64,000 nucleotides of DNA from JADLAT01 sp964348795 (GCA_964348795.1 CAYGDY010000005.1:1-64000), one strand, 5' to 3'; positions 50,930 through 60,148 are shown, counted from the stretch's first letter. Notes: generated by a model not told the origin, from the letters alone. Numbers and translations: made by a program.

Positions 50930-50946
50930 AAACAAGAAAGAAAAAC

Positions 50947-51708
50947 ATGCTAAAAATCCATAACCTCCATGCCAGCCTCTCTGCCGAACAGGGCGGAAAG
51001 GAAATTTTGAAAGGCTTGAACCTTGAGATCCCCAAGGGGCAGGTGCATGCGATTATGGGCCCGAACGGAAGCGGGAAATCCACACTGTCCTACGTTTTGG
51101 CGGGGCGGGACGGGTATGAGGTCACGCAGGGTACGGCCACGCTCGGCGAAGTGGATCTTCTGGCGCTGGCACCCGAGGAACGCGCGGCGGCAGGCCTGTT
51201 TCTGGCGTTTCAATATCCAGTGGAAATTCCGGGGGTGAGTATGAACGTATTTCTGAAAACCGCGCTCAATGCGATACGGAAACAGCGTGGCGAGGCGGAA
51301 TTGGACGCGCTGGGGCTCCTCAAGCTGATGAAAGCCAAATGCTCTGCGCTGGGCATTTCGGATGAGATGATGAAACGCGCCGTAAATGTCGGGTTTTCGG
51401 GCGGAGAGAAAAAGCGCAACGAAGTCCTGCAAATGGCCCTGCTGGAGCCCCAATTCTGCGTGCTGGACGAAACCGATAGCGGGCTGGATATTGACGCGCT
51501 CAAAATCGTGGCGGACGGGGTGAATGCCTTGCGCGGGCCGGACCGGTCATTTCTGGTGATCACCCATTACCAGCGCTTGCTGGATTATATCACGCCCGAT
51601 GTGGTGCATGTGCTGGCGGACGGGCGGATCGTCAAAACAGGCGGGCCGGAGCTGGCAAAAGAACTGGAGCGCAACGGCTACGCTGAATTTATCGGGAAAG
51701 CCGCGTGA
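50947..51708 (+). CDS. sufC: Fe-S assembly ATPase SufC
   Basis: A 253-residue ABC ATPase of SufBCD. Walker A GPNGSGKST at 38-46, signature FSGGEKKRNE, Walker B CVLDETDSGLD. Start at 50947, in front of which the frame is open only through the repeat. The stop overlaps the sufD start. Confidence 0.97.
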   Translation: MLKIHNLHASLSAEQGGKEILKGLNLEIPKGQVHAIMGPNGSGKSTLSYVLAGRDGYEVTQGTATLGEVDLLALAPEERAAAGLFLAFQYPVEIPGVSMNVFLKTALNAIRKQRGEAELDALGLLKLMKAKCSALGISDEMMKRAVNVGFSGGEKKRNEVLQMALLEPQFCVLDETDSGLDIDALKIVADGVNALRGPDRSFLVITHYQRLLDYITPDVVHVLADGRIVKTGGPELAKELERNGYAEFIGKAA

Positions 51709-52673
51709 AACCCATGACCCGCACGGCCCTTGATCTCCGGCATCTGCCATCTCCCACGGAGGAAACGTGGAAATACACGAACTTGCCCCGCGCGGTGCCG
51801 GAAGGGCTGGGGTCCGCTTTACCGGAAGAGCGGATGATTCATATCCCCCGTGGAAAAGTCTGTGCAGAACCTGTGGAAATTCTGTGGACCGGTGTGGAAA
51901 ATCAGCACCAACAGCCTGTATTCAAAATTATCCTTGAGGCGGGGGCGCAAGTGACCGTGATCGAGCGGCATGAAGGGCAGGGTGCTTATTGGAAAAACAT
52001 GGTCACGGAGATCCGCCTCGGGGACGGCGCTGTTTTAAATCATGTCCGTCTGCAGGCGGACTCTTTGCAGGCTGTGCATACCAACATGAGCACTGTGACA
52101 CTCGGGCGGGATTCTGTCTATGAAGGATTTTCCTGCAATAGCGGGGCGAAGCTCTCCCGCCATGAGATCTCTGCGACTCTCGCGGGCGAAAATGGAAGAT
52201 GTACGTTTGCAGGGGTGAATCTTTTAAGAGACGTACAGCATGGCGATACGACCATCACGTTGGCACATACAGCCCCTCATGGTTTTTCGGAGCAGTTTTA
52301 CCGGACGATTCTAGAGGGTATGGCGCGCGGGGTCTTTCAGGGGAAGGTCCATGTGCACAGGTCTGCGCAGAAAACCGATGCCTACCAGCTCTCCAAGGCG
52401 CTGTTGCTCTCGGACGGGTGCGAAATGGATACGAAGCCCGAGCTTGAAATCTATGCCGATGATGTGAAATGTGCGCACGGGGCCACAACAGGCCAGATGG
52501 ATGAGACAGCGTTGTTTTATCTGCGTTCGCGGGGCGTACCTGTGCCAGAGGCACGACGTTTGCTGATACGGGCCTTTGTGGATGAAGCGGTGGACAAGAT
52601 CGGGGATGGGTTTTTAAGACACACCGTACACGAAAGGGTCATGCAATGGCTCCGGAACGCGCACACGCCATGA
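51705..52673 (+). CDS. sufD: Fe-S cluster scaffold subunit SufD (short form)
   Basis: A 322-residue SufD, shorter than the roughly 420 residues usual in other bacteria. It keeps the N-terminal LPSPTEETWKYTNL and the C-terminal beta-helix (SKALLLSDGCEMDTKPELEIYADDVKCAHGATTGQMDE), so the missing part is in the N-terminal/middle region. GTG start overlapping the sufC TGA, with GGGAAAG upstream; ATG at 51714 is the alternative. Confidence 0.92.
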   Translation: MKPMTRTALDLRHLPSPTEETWKYTNLPRAVPEGLGSALPEERMIHIPRGKVCAEPVEILWTGVENQHQQPVFKIILEAGAQVTVIERHEGQGAYWKNMVTEIRLGDGAVLNHVRLQADSLQAVHTNMSTVTLGRDSVYEGFSCNSGAKLSRHEISATLAGENGRCTFAGVNLLRDVQHGDTTITLAHTAPHGFSEQFYRTILEGMARGVFQGKVHVHRSAQKTDAYQLSKALLLSDGCEMDTKPELEIYADDVKCAHGATTGQMDETALFYLRSRGVPVPEARRLLIRAFVDEAVDKIGDGFLRHTVHERVMQWLRNAHTP

Positions 52674-53896
52674 GGACGCCGTCTGAAAATCTACGGCGGG
52701 CTGATTTTCCGGCTCTGAGCCAGACCATGAATGGCAAACGGCTGGTGTTTTTGGACACGGCGGCCAGCGCGCAAAAGCCCCGTGCGGTTATAGGGGCCAT
52801 GAACAAGGTGCTGGAAACAGGATATGCGAATATTCATCGGGGAATTTACCGGATTTCACAGGATTTGACAGCGGAATTTGAAGGGGTGCGCGCCAAAATC
52901 GGGCGTTTTATCGGGGCAGAAAGCGAAAAAACGATTGTGTTTACCCGCAATGCCACGGAATCCATCAATCTGGTGGCTCAAAGCTGGGGGCGTACGCATC
53001 TGCAGGCGGGCGATGAGATTATTCTGACGGAGATGGAACATCACGCCAATATTGTGCCGTGGCAGTTGCTGGCGGGGCAGATCGGGAGTGTGATCAAGGT
53101 CGTACCCGTGATGGAAAACGGTCATCTGGATCATACCGCATTTGAAAATCTGTTAAGTAAAAAAACACGGCTGGTGTCTTGTGTTCATGTTTCCAATGCG
53201 ATCGGAACGGTCAATGACGCGGGGGCTCTCATCAAAACGGCCCGTGCTTTTGATCCGGCCATTAAAATTTTGATAGACGGTTCGCAGGCTGTGCCCCATA
53301 TGCCGGTGGATGTCCGGAAACTGGATGCAGATTTTTATGTGTTTACGGGACACAAACTGTATGGCCCGACGGGCATTGGGGTTCTGTACGGAAAATATGA
53401 AGTGCTGGACACCATGCCTCCCTATCAGGGCGGGGGGGATATGATCGAACAGGTCAGTTTTACGGGCACCACGTTCAAGCCGCCGCCTGCGCGGTTCGAG
53501 GCCGGCACACCTGCCATTGTCGAGGTGATTGGACTGGGCGCCGCTGTGGACTATATGGAGTCTCAGGGGCTGGAAGATATTTTTGCGTATGAGAGGCAGA
53601 TGATGGCGTATGCTGTGGCACGACTGGAGGGCATTAAGGGGCTGAGGCTGTATCATGGCGCCAATAGCTTGAGTGTGTTGCCGTTTATGCTGGAAGGCGT
53701 ACACCCCTCCGATGCAGGGATGATCCTTGATCAGTGTGGTGTCGCAGTACGTACAGGCCACCATTGCTGTATGCCGCTTATGGCGCATTTGGGGGTGACG
53801 GGCACGATCAGAGCCTCTGTGGGGCTGTATACCGGTGGTCCGGAGATAGAGGCCTTGGTGCAGGGCATTGAAAAAGCGAAGGACTTGCTGGCATGA
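52670..53896 (+). CDS. sufS: Cysteine desulfurase SufS
   Basis: A 408-residue PLP enzyme that mobilises sulfur from cysteine. PLP lysine K229 in TGHKLYGPTG, catalytic C366 in RTGHHCCMPL. The residue after the catalytic cysteine is a second cysteine, where Ala is usual. ATG overlaps the sufD TGA. No sufE or sufU is adjacent; the sulfur acceptor must lie elsewhere. Confidence 0.96.
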   Translation: MRTPSENLRRADFPALSQTMNGKRLVFLDTAASAQKPRAVIGAMNKVLETGYANIHRGIYRISQDLTAEFEGVRAKIGRFIGAESEKTIVFTRNATESINLVAQSWGRTHLQAGDEIILTEMEHHANIVPWQLLAGQIGSVIKVVPVMENGHLDHTAFENLLSKKTRLVSCVHVSNAIGTVNDAGALIKTARAFDPAIKILIDGSQAVPHMPVDVRKLDADFYVFTGHKLYGPTGIGVLYGKYEVLDTMPPYQGGGDMIEQVSFTGTTFKPPPARFEAGTPAIVEVIGLGAAVDYMESQGLEDIFAYERQMMAYAVARLEGIKGLRLYHGANSLSVLPFMLEGVHPSDAGMILDQCGVAVRTGHHCCMPLMAHLGVTGTIRASVGLYTGGPEIEALVQGIEKAKDLLA

Positions 53897-54297
53897 ACGC
53901 AGTGAAAGAAGAAACGCAGACGACCGAAACGGGGTATGACGTGCTGGCCGAACCGCCGCATGCCGATGTGCCGCGGGATCATCCGCTCTGGCCTTTGATG
54001 TGCAAGGCCCTGAAGGAGGTGTATGATCCGGAAATCCCTGTGAATGTATACGAGCTGGGCCTGATTTACACGGTCCGTCTCCTCGAACGGGCAGATGGTC
54101 TGGCCGATGCCAACGTACAGATGACCCTGACCTCGCCCGGGTGCCCTGTGGCGCAGGAAATGCCAGGCTGGGTGCAGGGCGCCCTGCTTCCGCTCGACGG
54201 GATCGGGGACGTGGATGTGGAAATTATATGGGACCCCACATGGTCCCCCGCGATGATGGCGGAAACGGCCAAAATGCAACTCAATATGTTTTATTAA
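53893..54297 (+). CDS. sufT: SUF system protein SufT (DUF59/MIP18 domain)
   Basis: A 134-residue protein with the DUF59 core VYDPEIPVNVYELGLIYTVRL and TLTSPGCPVAQEMPGWV (the conserved cysteine), ending WDPTWSPAMMAETAKMQLNMFY. Members assist Fe-S cluster maturation or transfer. Overlaps sufS by four bases. Confidence 0.94.
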   Translation: MNAVKEETQTTETGYDVLAEPPHADVPRDHPLWPLMCKALKEVYDPEIPVNVYELGLIYTVRLLERADGLADANVQMTLTSPGCPVAQEMPGWVQGALLPLDGIGDVDVEIIWDPTWSPAMMAETAKMQLNMFY

Positions 54298-54322
54298 CGC
54301 TGTGGCGGGAAGGGGTTGGACA

Positions 54323-54676
54323 ATGGATCTGGGAATAACAGTGACGCAGGCCGCACAGGCGCAGATGAAAAGCCTGATGGACTCTGCCGGAGAAGGCGCG
54401 CAAGGCCTTCGTCTGGCGATCAAGGCCACGGGATGTTCCGGCAACTCCTATAAAATGGAATATGTCTCGGCGGACGATTCAGGGGCGGCGGATGATATTC
54501 TCACGCTTTCCGATGGTGTCCGTCTTTATATTCCCAAGGTTGTGTCGTGGATGCTGATCGGTATGACGGTGGAGCATGTCACGGATGCGCTTGGCAATGC
54601 CCGTTTTGACTTCAAAAACCCCAATGAAACGGGGCGCTGTGGGTGTGGGGAAAGCTTTCAGGTTCAAAAACCTTAG
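54323..54676 (+). CDS. sufA: A-type Fe-S carrier SufA/IscA
   Basis: A 117-residue HesB/IscA family carrier. Cluster cysteines C38, C106 and C108 (GRCGCGESF end). ATG at 54323 is preferred to a GTG seven codons earlier, because a GGGAAGGGG site precedes it. Last gene of the suf operon, converging on dusA. Confidence 0.95.
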   Translation: MDLGITVTQAAQAQMKSLMDSAGEGAQGLRLAIKATGCSGNSYKMEYVSADDSGAADDILTLSDGVRLYIPKVVSWMLIGMTVEHVTDALGNARFDFKNPNETGRCGCGESFQVQKP

Positions 54677-54716
54677 CCCTATTTTTGTCTTACAGCCCTT
54701 CTTGGCGCAAAATCCT

Positions 54717-55733
54717 TCAATGGGAGGAGAGCGAACTGGAGAGAGATCTTTCTGCCTTCTGTTGCGCCTCGAGCGCTGTTTCGATAACCTCCGGCCCCGC
54801 ATGGTCTGTATAGGGCAGGGTGCTCAGAGCCCGTTTCCACGCTTTGGCCCCCCTTTGCCCCTGATAGAGCCCCAGAATATGCCGCGTAACCGATTTGACG
54901 GGCGTGTTGTATTTTTGCGCCTGTTCTGCGGCATAGTGCATCATCTGCCGTGCGATATCGCCCCTGTCCGGCAAGGGGGTGTTGTGAAGGTCCTGCGCAA
55001 GTTCTGCAAGGAGATAAGGGTTCTGGTAGGCCTCCCGCCCGATCATGACACCATCAAAACGGGCGATTTGCGTCAGGACAGCTTCACGGGTCGTCAGTCC
55101 GCCATTGAGAATAACGCGCAAAGCCGGATAGCGGGATTTGATGGCAAAAGCGCGGTCATAATCCAGTGGCGGCTTTTGCCGGTTCTCTTTCGGTGAAAGT
55201 CCCTTCAGCCAAGCTTTTCGCGCATGGATGATCAGGGTTTTACAGCCATGATCCACAAGGTTGTCCACAAAGCGGAGGAGAAAATCCAGATCATCCTGAT
55301 CATCCACCCCGATCCGGCATTTGACGGTGATGGGGGTCCGTGTTGCCGAAACCATCGCGGAAACAAGGGCGCCAACATGCGCCGGCTCTTGCATCAGGCA
55401 GGCCCCGAAACGCCCGTTTTGCACACGATCGGACGGACAACCGCAATTGAGGTTGATCTCGTCATAGCCGGCCGCCTCCCCCAGTCTGGCACAAAGCGCG
55501 AGGGCTTTCGGCTCGGAACCACCCAATTGCAGGGCTATCGGGTGCTCGGCGGCGCTATAGCGCAGGTGACGGTCCACATCCCCGTGCAAGAGCGCGCCTG
55601 TCGTGACCATTTCGGTATAGAGTTTGGCACGGGGATTGAGAAGCCGGTGGAAAAAACGGCAATGCCGGTCTGTCCAGTCCATCATGGGGGCCACAGAAAT
55701 TTCAGTGTTTTTGTGCGCGGGCTCTTGATTCAT
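54717..55733 (-). CDS. dusA: tRNA-dihydrouridine synthase A
   Basis: A 338-residue FMN enzyme that reduces uridines 20/20a of the tRNA D-loop. SVAPMMDWTDRHCRFFHRLL at the start, ALQLGGSEPKALA, NLNCGCPSDRVQNGRFGACLM with the catalytic cysteine, and the VKCRIGVDD and VILNGGL flavin-site stretches. ATG at 55733 gives the standard N-terminus; the very long frame upstream is the shadow of two plus-strand genes. Confidence 0.95.
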   Translation of the reverse strand: MNQEPAHKNTEISVAPMMDWTDRHCRFFHRLLNPRAKLYTEMVTTGALLHGDVDRHLRYSAAEHPIALQLGGSEPKALALCARLGEAAGYDEINLNCGCPSDRVQNGRFGACLMQEPAHVGALVSAMVSATRTPITVKCRIGVDDQDDLDFLLRFVDNLVDHGCKTLIIHARKAWLKGLSPKENRQKPPLDYDRAFAIKSRYPALRVILNGGLTTREAVLTQIARFDGVMIGREAYQNPYLLAELAQDLHNTPLPDRGDIARQMMHYAAEQAQKYNTPVKSVTRHILGLYQGQRGAKAWKRALSTLPYTDHAGPEVIETALEAQQKAERSLSSSLSSH

Positions 55734-55760
55734 CGCCCGTTTTTTATCATAAACAAGGGT

Positions 55761-56309
55761 ATGCGCGTCTATAAAAAACAATCCCTCCTGCTTTTTTTTC
55801 TGTTGTGCCTTGCGGGAGAGCCTGCGGGCGTTTTGCGAGCGCAGGAAAAGGCACCTGTCGAGGCGGTGTCTAAAATCTCTCCGGCCTTCCGGTCTACGGA
55901 ATATCCTTTGCCGCGTTTTGTGTCTTTGGGGGCAGACGAGGTGTTTGTGCGCACGGGGCCAGGCCAGAAATACCCTGTGGAATGGGCGTACAAGCGCAAA
56001 GGTCTGCCGGTCGAGATCATTCTGGAGTACGATATCTGGCGGAAAATCAGGGATTTTGACGGGCAGGTGGGCTGGGTGCATCATACGTTGCTCAATGGTC
56101 GCAGGACCGCTTTTGTCACGGTCAAAACCCTCCCTTTGAGAAAAAACAACGATGAAAACAGCACGGTTATGGCGTATATCGCCGAGAAAGCTGTTGTGGA
56201 TGTCGTGAAGTGTGACGGACAGTGGTGCCTTGTGAACGCCTCCGGATACAAGGGCTGGGTTCCACAAAAATTGCTCTGGGGTGTTTACGAGTCCGAGGTT
56301 TTCGATTAG
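55761..56309 (+). CDS. Exported SH3-domain protein
   Basis: A 182-residue protein with a signal peptide (hydrophobic 8-20, cleavage near LRAQ). Two bacterial SH3-like domains follow: SLGADEVFVRTGPGQKYPVEWAY and FVTVKTLPLRKNNDENSTVMAYI, ending GYKGWVPQKLLWGVYESEVF. This SH3_4/DUF1058 type is thought to bind cell-wall peptides. The ATG is divergent from dusA by 27 bases. Confidence 0.85.
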   Translation: MRVYKKQSLLLFFLLCLAGEPAGVLRAQEKAPVEAVSKISPAFRSTEYPLPRFVSLGADEVFVRTGPGQKYPVEWAYKRKGLPVEIILEYDIWRKIRDFDGQVGWVHHTLLNGRRTAFVTVKTLPLRKNNDENSTVMAYIAEKAVVDVVKCDGQWCLVNASGYKGWVPQKLLWGVYESEVFD

Positions 56310-56393
56310 ATTGAATCCTGAGATTTGATTCTTCTGCGTTTGTCCTGTTCTTTCCCCTTTTTCCTTCTTTTTAGCCATTGTCGGGCCATTTTC

Positions 56394-57368
56394 ATGTTTG
56401 CACTGACCAATAAGCCAGAAATGGCGGCGCGTTTGTATGCCGGTTTGATTCAACTGGCGACCGATCCGGCGCAAGGCACTGACGCCATGCGGCTGATCCA
56501 GCATATGGCGGGAGTGCTGGTCGAAACCTTTCTGGTTTTTGACGAGCCCGACGAGGTCATGGAGGTCACCTTGCGCCGTTTGTCCGACATGCTGGAGTGC
56601 GCTCCGATCGGGGGCGCTCTCGGGCAGAGGGTGTTGCCGCCGGCCCATGTGATGGATTACGAAACCGAACGGGGCCGGATGGCGGCGCGCAGGTTTTTCG
56701 AGGAATGGCTGGATTGTGTTTTTGAATTTCATGCTCTGGTTCTGGTGATTATCCACAATATTATCGTGAGCTGGGAAGCCGATGGCCAGACTCGGGATGA
56801 GTCCCTGCGCCTGCTGGTCGAATGTACGCACAGGGCCATGGGCTTCGAGATTGCCGCGCAGGAGCTGTGCGATGTGGTCATCGACCGGAAAGTGGCTTCG
56901 GAAGGCTGGAGTCTGGGTGACTGCATTGCCTCGCTGAGCGCTGTGGCTGGCCGGCGGCTGGCGCTCTCCCTGAATTCCGATGCTTGCATGCTCTTTCGGG
57001 GGGCGCATTTGCCGGAATGTCTGGACAAGATTGTCTATGTCATGACGCAGGAAGCGGTGCGCCTGGGCGTGCCCGCAGGCTCTGACTGGCGATTCGGACT
57101 GGCGGCCAATGACGTGCCGATCAACGCACCGATGGATCTGGTCTACGGGATCGAGCCCTATTGCCAGAGTTTTTTCGATGCGATGCAGATCAAGAACCAG
57201 TATGAACAGGCCGTATGCTGTGCGAAGGCCGCAGGCCGGATGCTGGCCGTGGCGGCCGGTGGGGAGTTGCCCGAACTGGAGCCTGCCATTGCCAAACCGC
57301 TTGCCATGGCGGCGATTACAGAGACGTACAAGTCTGTTTGCATGGAACAGACGGCCTTTTCCGTTTAA
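56394..57368 (+). CDS. Uncharacterised helical protein
   Basis: A 324-residue protein starting MFALTNKPEMAARLY. No signal or membrane helices. It is predicted mostly alpha-helical, with conserved-looking acidic and cysteine positions (for example LECAPIGG, CTHRAMGFE and EPYCQSFF). The start at 56394 is the first ATG; a TTG 23 codons earlier would add a hydrophobic stretch and is less plausible. Position between the SH3 gene and fabA gives no function. Not recognised. Confidence 0.7.
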   Translation: MFALTNKPEMAARLYAGLIQLATDPAQGTDAMRLIQHMAGVLVETFLVFDEPDEVMEVTLRRLSDMLECAPIGGALGQRVLPPAHVMDYETERGRMAARRFFEEWLDCVFEFHALVLVIIHNIIVSWEADGQTRDESLRLLVECTHRAMGFEIAAQELCDVVIDRKVASEGWSLGDCIASLSAVAGRRLALSLNSDACMLFRGAHLPECLDKIVYVMTQEAVRLGVPAGSDWRFGLAANDVPINAPMDLVYGIEPYCQSFFDAMQIKNQYEQAVCCAKAAGRMLAVAAGGELPELEPAIAKPLAMAAITETYKSVCMEQTAFSV

Positions 57369-57405
57369 AAATTACGGATGCTAGGGGGTGAAAATCTCCC
57401 CACCC

Positions 57406-57434
57406 TTGCAAGCCCTCCTGAACTTGCCTATAAC
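57406..57434 (+). promoter_or_regulatory. fabA promoter
   Basis: TTGCAA (57406-57411), 17-base spacer, TATAAC (57429-57434), 27 bases before the fabA ATG. Confidence 0.65.
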
Positions 57435-57461
57435 AGGGGGAAACGGGAATCATTTTAGAGC

Positions 57462-57989
57462 ATGACCATGATATTTGAACAAAAATCCCATTACGGGTAT
57501 GACGAAATTATCGCTTGTGGCGAAGGAAACATGTTTGGGGCAGGCAATGCGAAGCTTCCCCTGCCGCCCATGCTCATGTTTGACCGGATTACGGATGTTT
57601 CTCTGGAAGGTGGGGCGCATGGCAAGGGACTCATCGCGGCGGAATTTGATATTCATCCCGATCTGTGGTTTTTTGCGTGCCATTTCAAAGGAGATCCTGT
57701 TATGCCAGGCTGTCTGGGGCTTGACGCGCTGTGGCAATTGCTGGGGTTTTATCTGGGCTGGACGGGTGCGAAAGGCTCTGGTCGTGCTTTAGGATTGGGC
57801 GAGTTGAAGCTTACGGGGCAGGTTCAGCCTACCACAAAACTGGTCAAATACGTGGTGGACATCAAGCGCGTGATCAACCGCAAGCTGGTGCTTGGTATCG
57901 GCGATGGGAAAATGTACGCCGATGGGCAGTTGATCTATGAGGCCGAGGGCCTCAAGGTCGGGCTGTTTGAAAATACGGCGGCGATGTAG
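57462..57989 (+). CDS. fabA: 3-hydroxydecanoyl-ACP dehydratase/isomerase
   Basis: A 175-residue FabA, the entry point to anaerobic unsaturated fatty acid synthesis, making cis-3-decenoyl-ACP. Catalytic H74 (ACHFKGDPVMPG) and D88 (GLDALWQ) match. The usual alphaproteobacterial order fabA-fabB-fabI is broken by a gene on the other strand. A second ATG two codons in is possible. Confidence 0.97.
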   Translation: MTMIFEQKSHYGYDEIIACGEGNMFGAGNAKLPLPPMLMFDRITDVSLEGGAHGKGLIAAEFDIHPDLWFFACHFKGDPVMPGCLGLDALWQLLGFYLGWTGAKGSGRALGLGELKLTGQVQPTTKLVKYVVDIKRVINRKLVLGIGDGKMYADGQLIYEAEGLKVGLFENTAAM

Positions 57990-58002
57990 GGCATTGCCTT
58001 TA

Positions 58003-58695
58003 TCATTGGTTCTGGGGGTACATAAAATTTACCATCTCAATGGTGTGTGCAGATATTTCGGGAAGTTTTAGCCCTTCTTCCTCGAGACGGTCTTTGATTT
58101 CCCTGAATGTTTTTGTTCTTGGGCCTATTTTGGGCATATGTTTTAAGGCATCCTCTGAAAACTGGAGCAGTTCTCCAATGGTTTCAATGCCGTTGGACCG
58201 CAGAGCGTTTTTGGTACGTTCTGTAAAGCCGAAATGTTTGACAGATAGGTCTTTGATGTCTTGTTTTTGCAAATCATCTTCTGTAACTGGGATCATGGGG
58301 CCAAATTGTCTGTAAGGCTCTCGGTGTCCTATAAACTCAACATCTGTGTTTTCTAGGTCAGCAATCATACAACGGGGCGTGGGGCCTTGTGTATTCACCG
58401 TTTGTGCAAAGGTGATAGAGAGTGTATGGGCGGGATGTTTAAAGTTTCCATTGGGATGGACTTCTTGGGCCTCGACAGTTTGGGAGTTGTAAGGAGTACT
58501 TGGTTGCTCTGCCTGTGTGATTAAGAAAAATTTGTCTTTGAGCGAAGGGCCTGTATCACGAGAGAGATGCTCTTTTTTCAATAAAAAAAATTCGTTATCT
58601 CGCCATCCATCATTGCCCCTTATAAGTTCGGCTCCATGCGAATTTCCTATTTTGATCACATCGCCTTCTTTTAAAAAATCCTGCACCAGTTTCAT
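58003..58695 (-). CDS. Protein with RNA polymerase alpha-CTD-like domain
   Basis: A 230-residue protein. Residues about 147-210 (IKDLSVKHFGFTERTKNAL ... GELLQ ... GPRTKTFREIKDRLEEEGLKL) match the helix-hairpin-helix C-terminal domain of the RNA polymerase alpha subunit. Residues 1-140 are an unrecognised mixed alpha/beta domain. The alpha CTD contacts promoter DNA and activators, so a transcription-related role is a fair inference. AT-richer than its neighbours; converges on fabA and is divergent from fabB. It has its own strong promoter with an internal palindrome. Confidence 0.75.
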   Translation of the reverse strand: MKLVQDFLKEGDVIKIGNSHGAELIRGNDGWRDNEFFLLKKEHLSRDTGPSLKDKFFLITQAEQPSTPYNSQTVEAQEVHPNGNFKHPAHTLSITFAQTVNTQGPTPRCMIADLENTDVEFIGHREPYRQFGPMIPVTEDDLQKQDIKDLSVKHFGFTERTKNALRSNGIETIGELLQFSEDALKHMPKIGPRTKTFREIKDRLEEEGLKLPEISAHTIEMVNFMYPQNQ

Positions 58696-58725
58696 GGCCT
58701 TGCCCTTCTTTTTGGTATGGCTGGT

Positions 58726-58755
58726 ATATTAGACAGAAAACAATGGTTCTGTCAA
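58726..58755 (-). promoter_or_regulatory. Promoter of the alpha-CTD-like gene with internal palindrome
   Basis: On the minus strand TTGACA (58755-58750), 18-base spacer, TAATAT (58731-58726). Inside the spacer a perfect 7-base inverted repeat, GACAGAA and TTCTGTC (58732-58738, 58747-58753), is placed where a bound repressor would block polymerase. Confidence 0.7.
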
Positions 58756-58802
58756 ATAAAATCTGCGTGACCTCTTCTCGCTTCCTTGCTAGAAAGGAAG
58801 CC

Positions 58803-60038
58803 ATGAATCAGACACACAGACGGATTGTGGTTACGGGGCTCGGGATTGTTTCCTGTATTGGAAATTCTGTGCCTGCGGTTTTGGAATCGTTACGCGCAGG
58901 GCGCTCGGGGATTACGTTTTCCCCCGAATACGCCGAGATGGGCTTTCGCTCCCATGTCTACGGGAGGCCGGATATCACCCTTGAAGACCACATCGACAAG
59001 CGTTTGTGGCGTTTTATGGGCGATTCTGCGGGCTATACGCATCTGGCGATGGAGCAGGCGATTGCAGATTCCGGCCTTGAGGAAAAAGATGTCGTGAATG
59101 AGCGCACGGGGATTATCATGGGCTCCGGCGGTCCCTCGACGCGGGCGCAGGTTCTGGCGGCGGATATTACGCGGGAAAAGGGGCCCAAACGCGTGGGGCC
59201 GTTTGCTGTGCCGAAATGTATGTCCTCCACCACGTCGGCTACGATTGCGACGAATTTCAAGATCAAGGGCGTGAATTATTCGATTTCCTCGGCCTGCTCG
59301 ACCTCCGCGCATTGTATCGGCAACGCGGCGGAACAGATTTTGTTGGGCAAACAGGATGTCATGTTCGCGGGCGGGGGGGAGGAGCTGGACTGGACGCTTT
59401 CTGTCCTGTTTGACGCGATGGGCGCGATGTCCTCTAAATACAATGATACGCCGGAGCGGTCTGCGCGCGCCTATGATGCGAATCGCGATGGTTTTGTGAT
59501 TGCGGGCGGCGGCGCGGTTGTGGTGCTGGAGGAGCTGTCCCATGCCAGGGCGCGGGGCGCAAAGATTTATGCCGAACTCACGGGCTATGGTGCAACGTCT
59601 GACGGCGCGGATATGGTGGCCCCGAGCGGGGAGGGGGCTGTGCGGTGTATGCGTCAGGCGCTCTCTACCATTAAAACCCCCGTCACCTATATCAACACGC
59701 ATGGCACGAGTACGCCTGTGGGCGATATGACGGAGCTGAACGCCATTCGGGAGGTTTTCGGTGCGCGCGAAGATAAGCCGTATATCAGTGCGACAAAATC
59801 CATGACGGGGCATTCCCTCGGCGCGACGGGCGCGCAGGAGGCTATTTATTCTATCCTCATGATGCAGAACGATTTCGTTGCGCCGAGCATCAATGTCGAA
59901 ACGCTGGACGAGGGCGCCGTTGGCATGAATGTTGCGACCGCCCGCGTGGACGGGGTCAAGCACCAAACGGTGCTGTCCAATAGTTTTGGTTTCGGCGGCA
60001 CGAATGCGACGCTGGCGTTGAGTAGGTTTGAGGGGTAG
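58803..60038 (+). CDS. fabB: Beta-ketoacyl-ACP synthase I
   Basis: A 411-residue condensing enzyme that elongates unsaturated acyl-ACPs. Active-site C165 (SSACSTSAH), H300 (NTHGTSTP), K332 and H337 (GHSLGATG). The ATG at 58803 has AAAGGA in front; the 20-codon upstream extension is not family-like. Followed by a tandem repeat region that separates it from fabI. Confidence 0.97.
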   Translation: MNQTHRRIVVTGLGIVSCIGNSVPAVLESLRAGRSGITFSPEYAEMGFRSHVYGRPDITLEDHIDKRLWRFMGDSAGYTHLAMEQAIADSGLEEKDVVNERTGIIMGSGGPSTRAQVLAADITREKGPKRVGPFAVPKCMSSTTSATIATNFKIKGVNYSISSACSTSAHCIGNAAEQILLGKQDVMFAGGGEELDWTLSVLFDAMGAMSSKYNDTPERSARAYDANRDGFVIAGGGAVVVLEELSHARARGAKIYAELTGYGATSDGADMVAPSGEGAVRCMRQALSTIKTPVTYINTHGTSTPVGDMTELNAIREVFGAREDKPYISATKSMTGHSLGATGAQEAIYSILMMQNDFVAPSINVETLDEGAVGMNVATARVDGVKHQTVLSNSFGFGGTNATLALSRFEG

Positions 60039-60148
60039 ATCGGGTTCAGTATGTCTCCAAAACTCCGAGTCTCCGCTTGAATTTTTTGGGGTTTGTTTTA
60101 AGCGGAGTTTAGGAGATACGGAGTTTTTTGTAGGAGCGGGCTGTAAAA

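Noticed and set aside
54717..57008. One 763-codon minus-strand frame
   Set aside because: Only the last 338 codons are DusA. The rest is antisense to the SH3 and helical-protein genes, with no family-like sequence.
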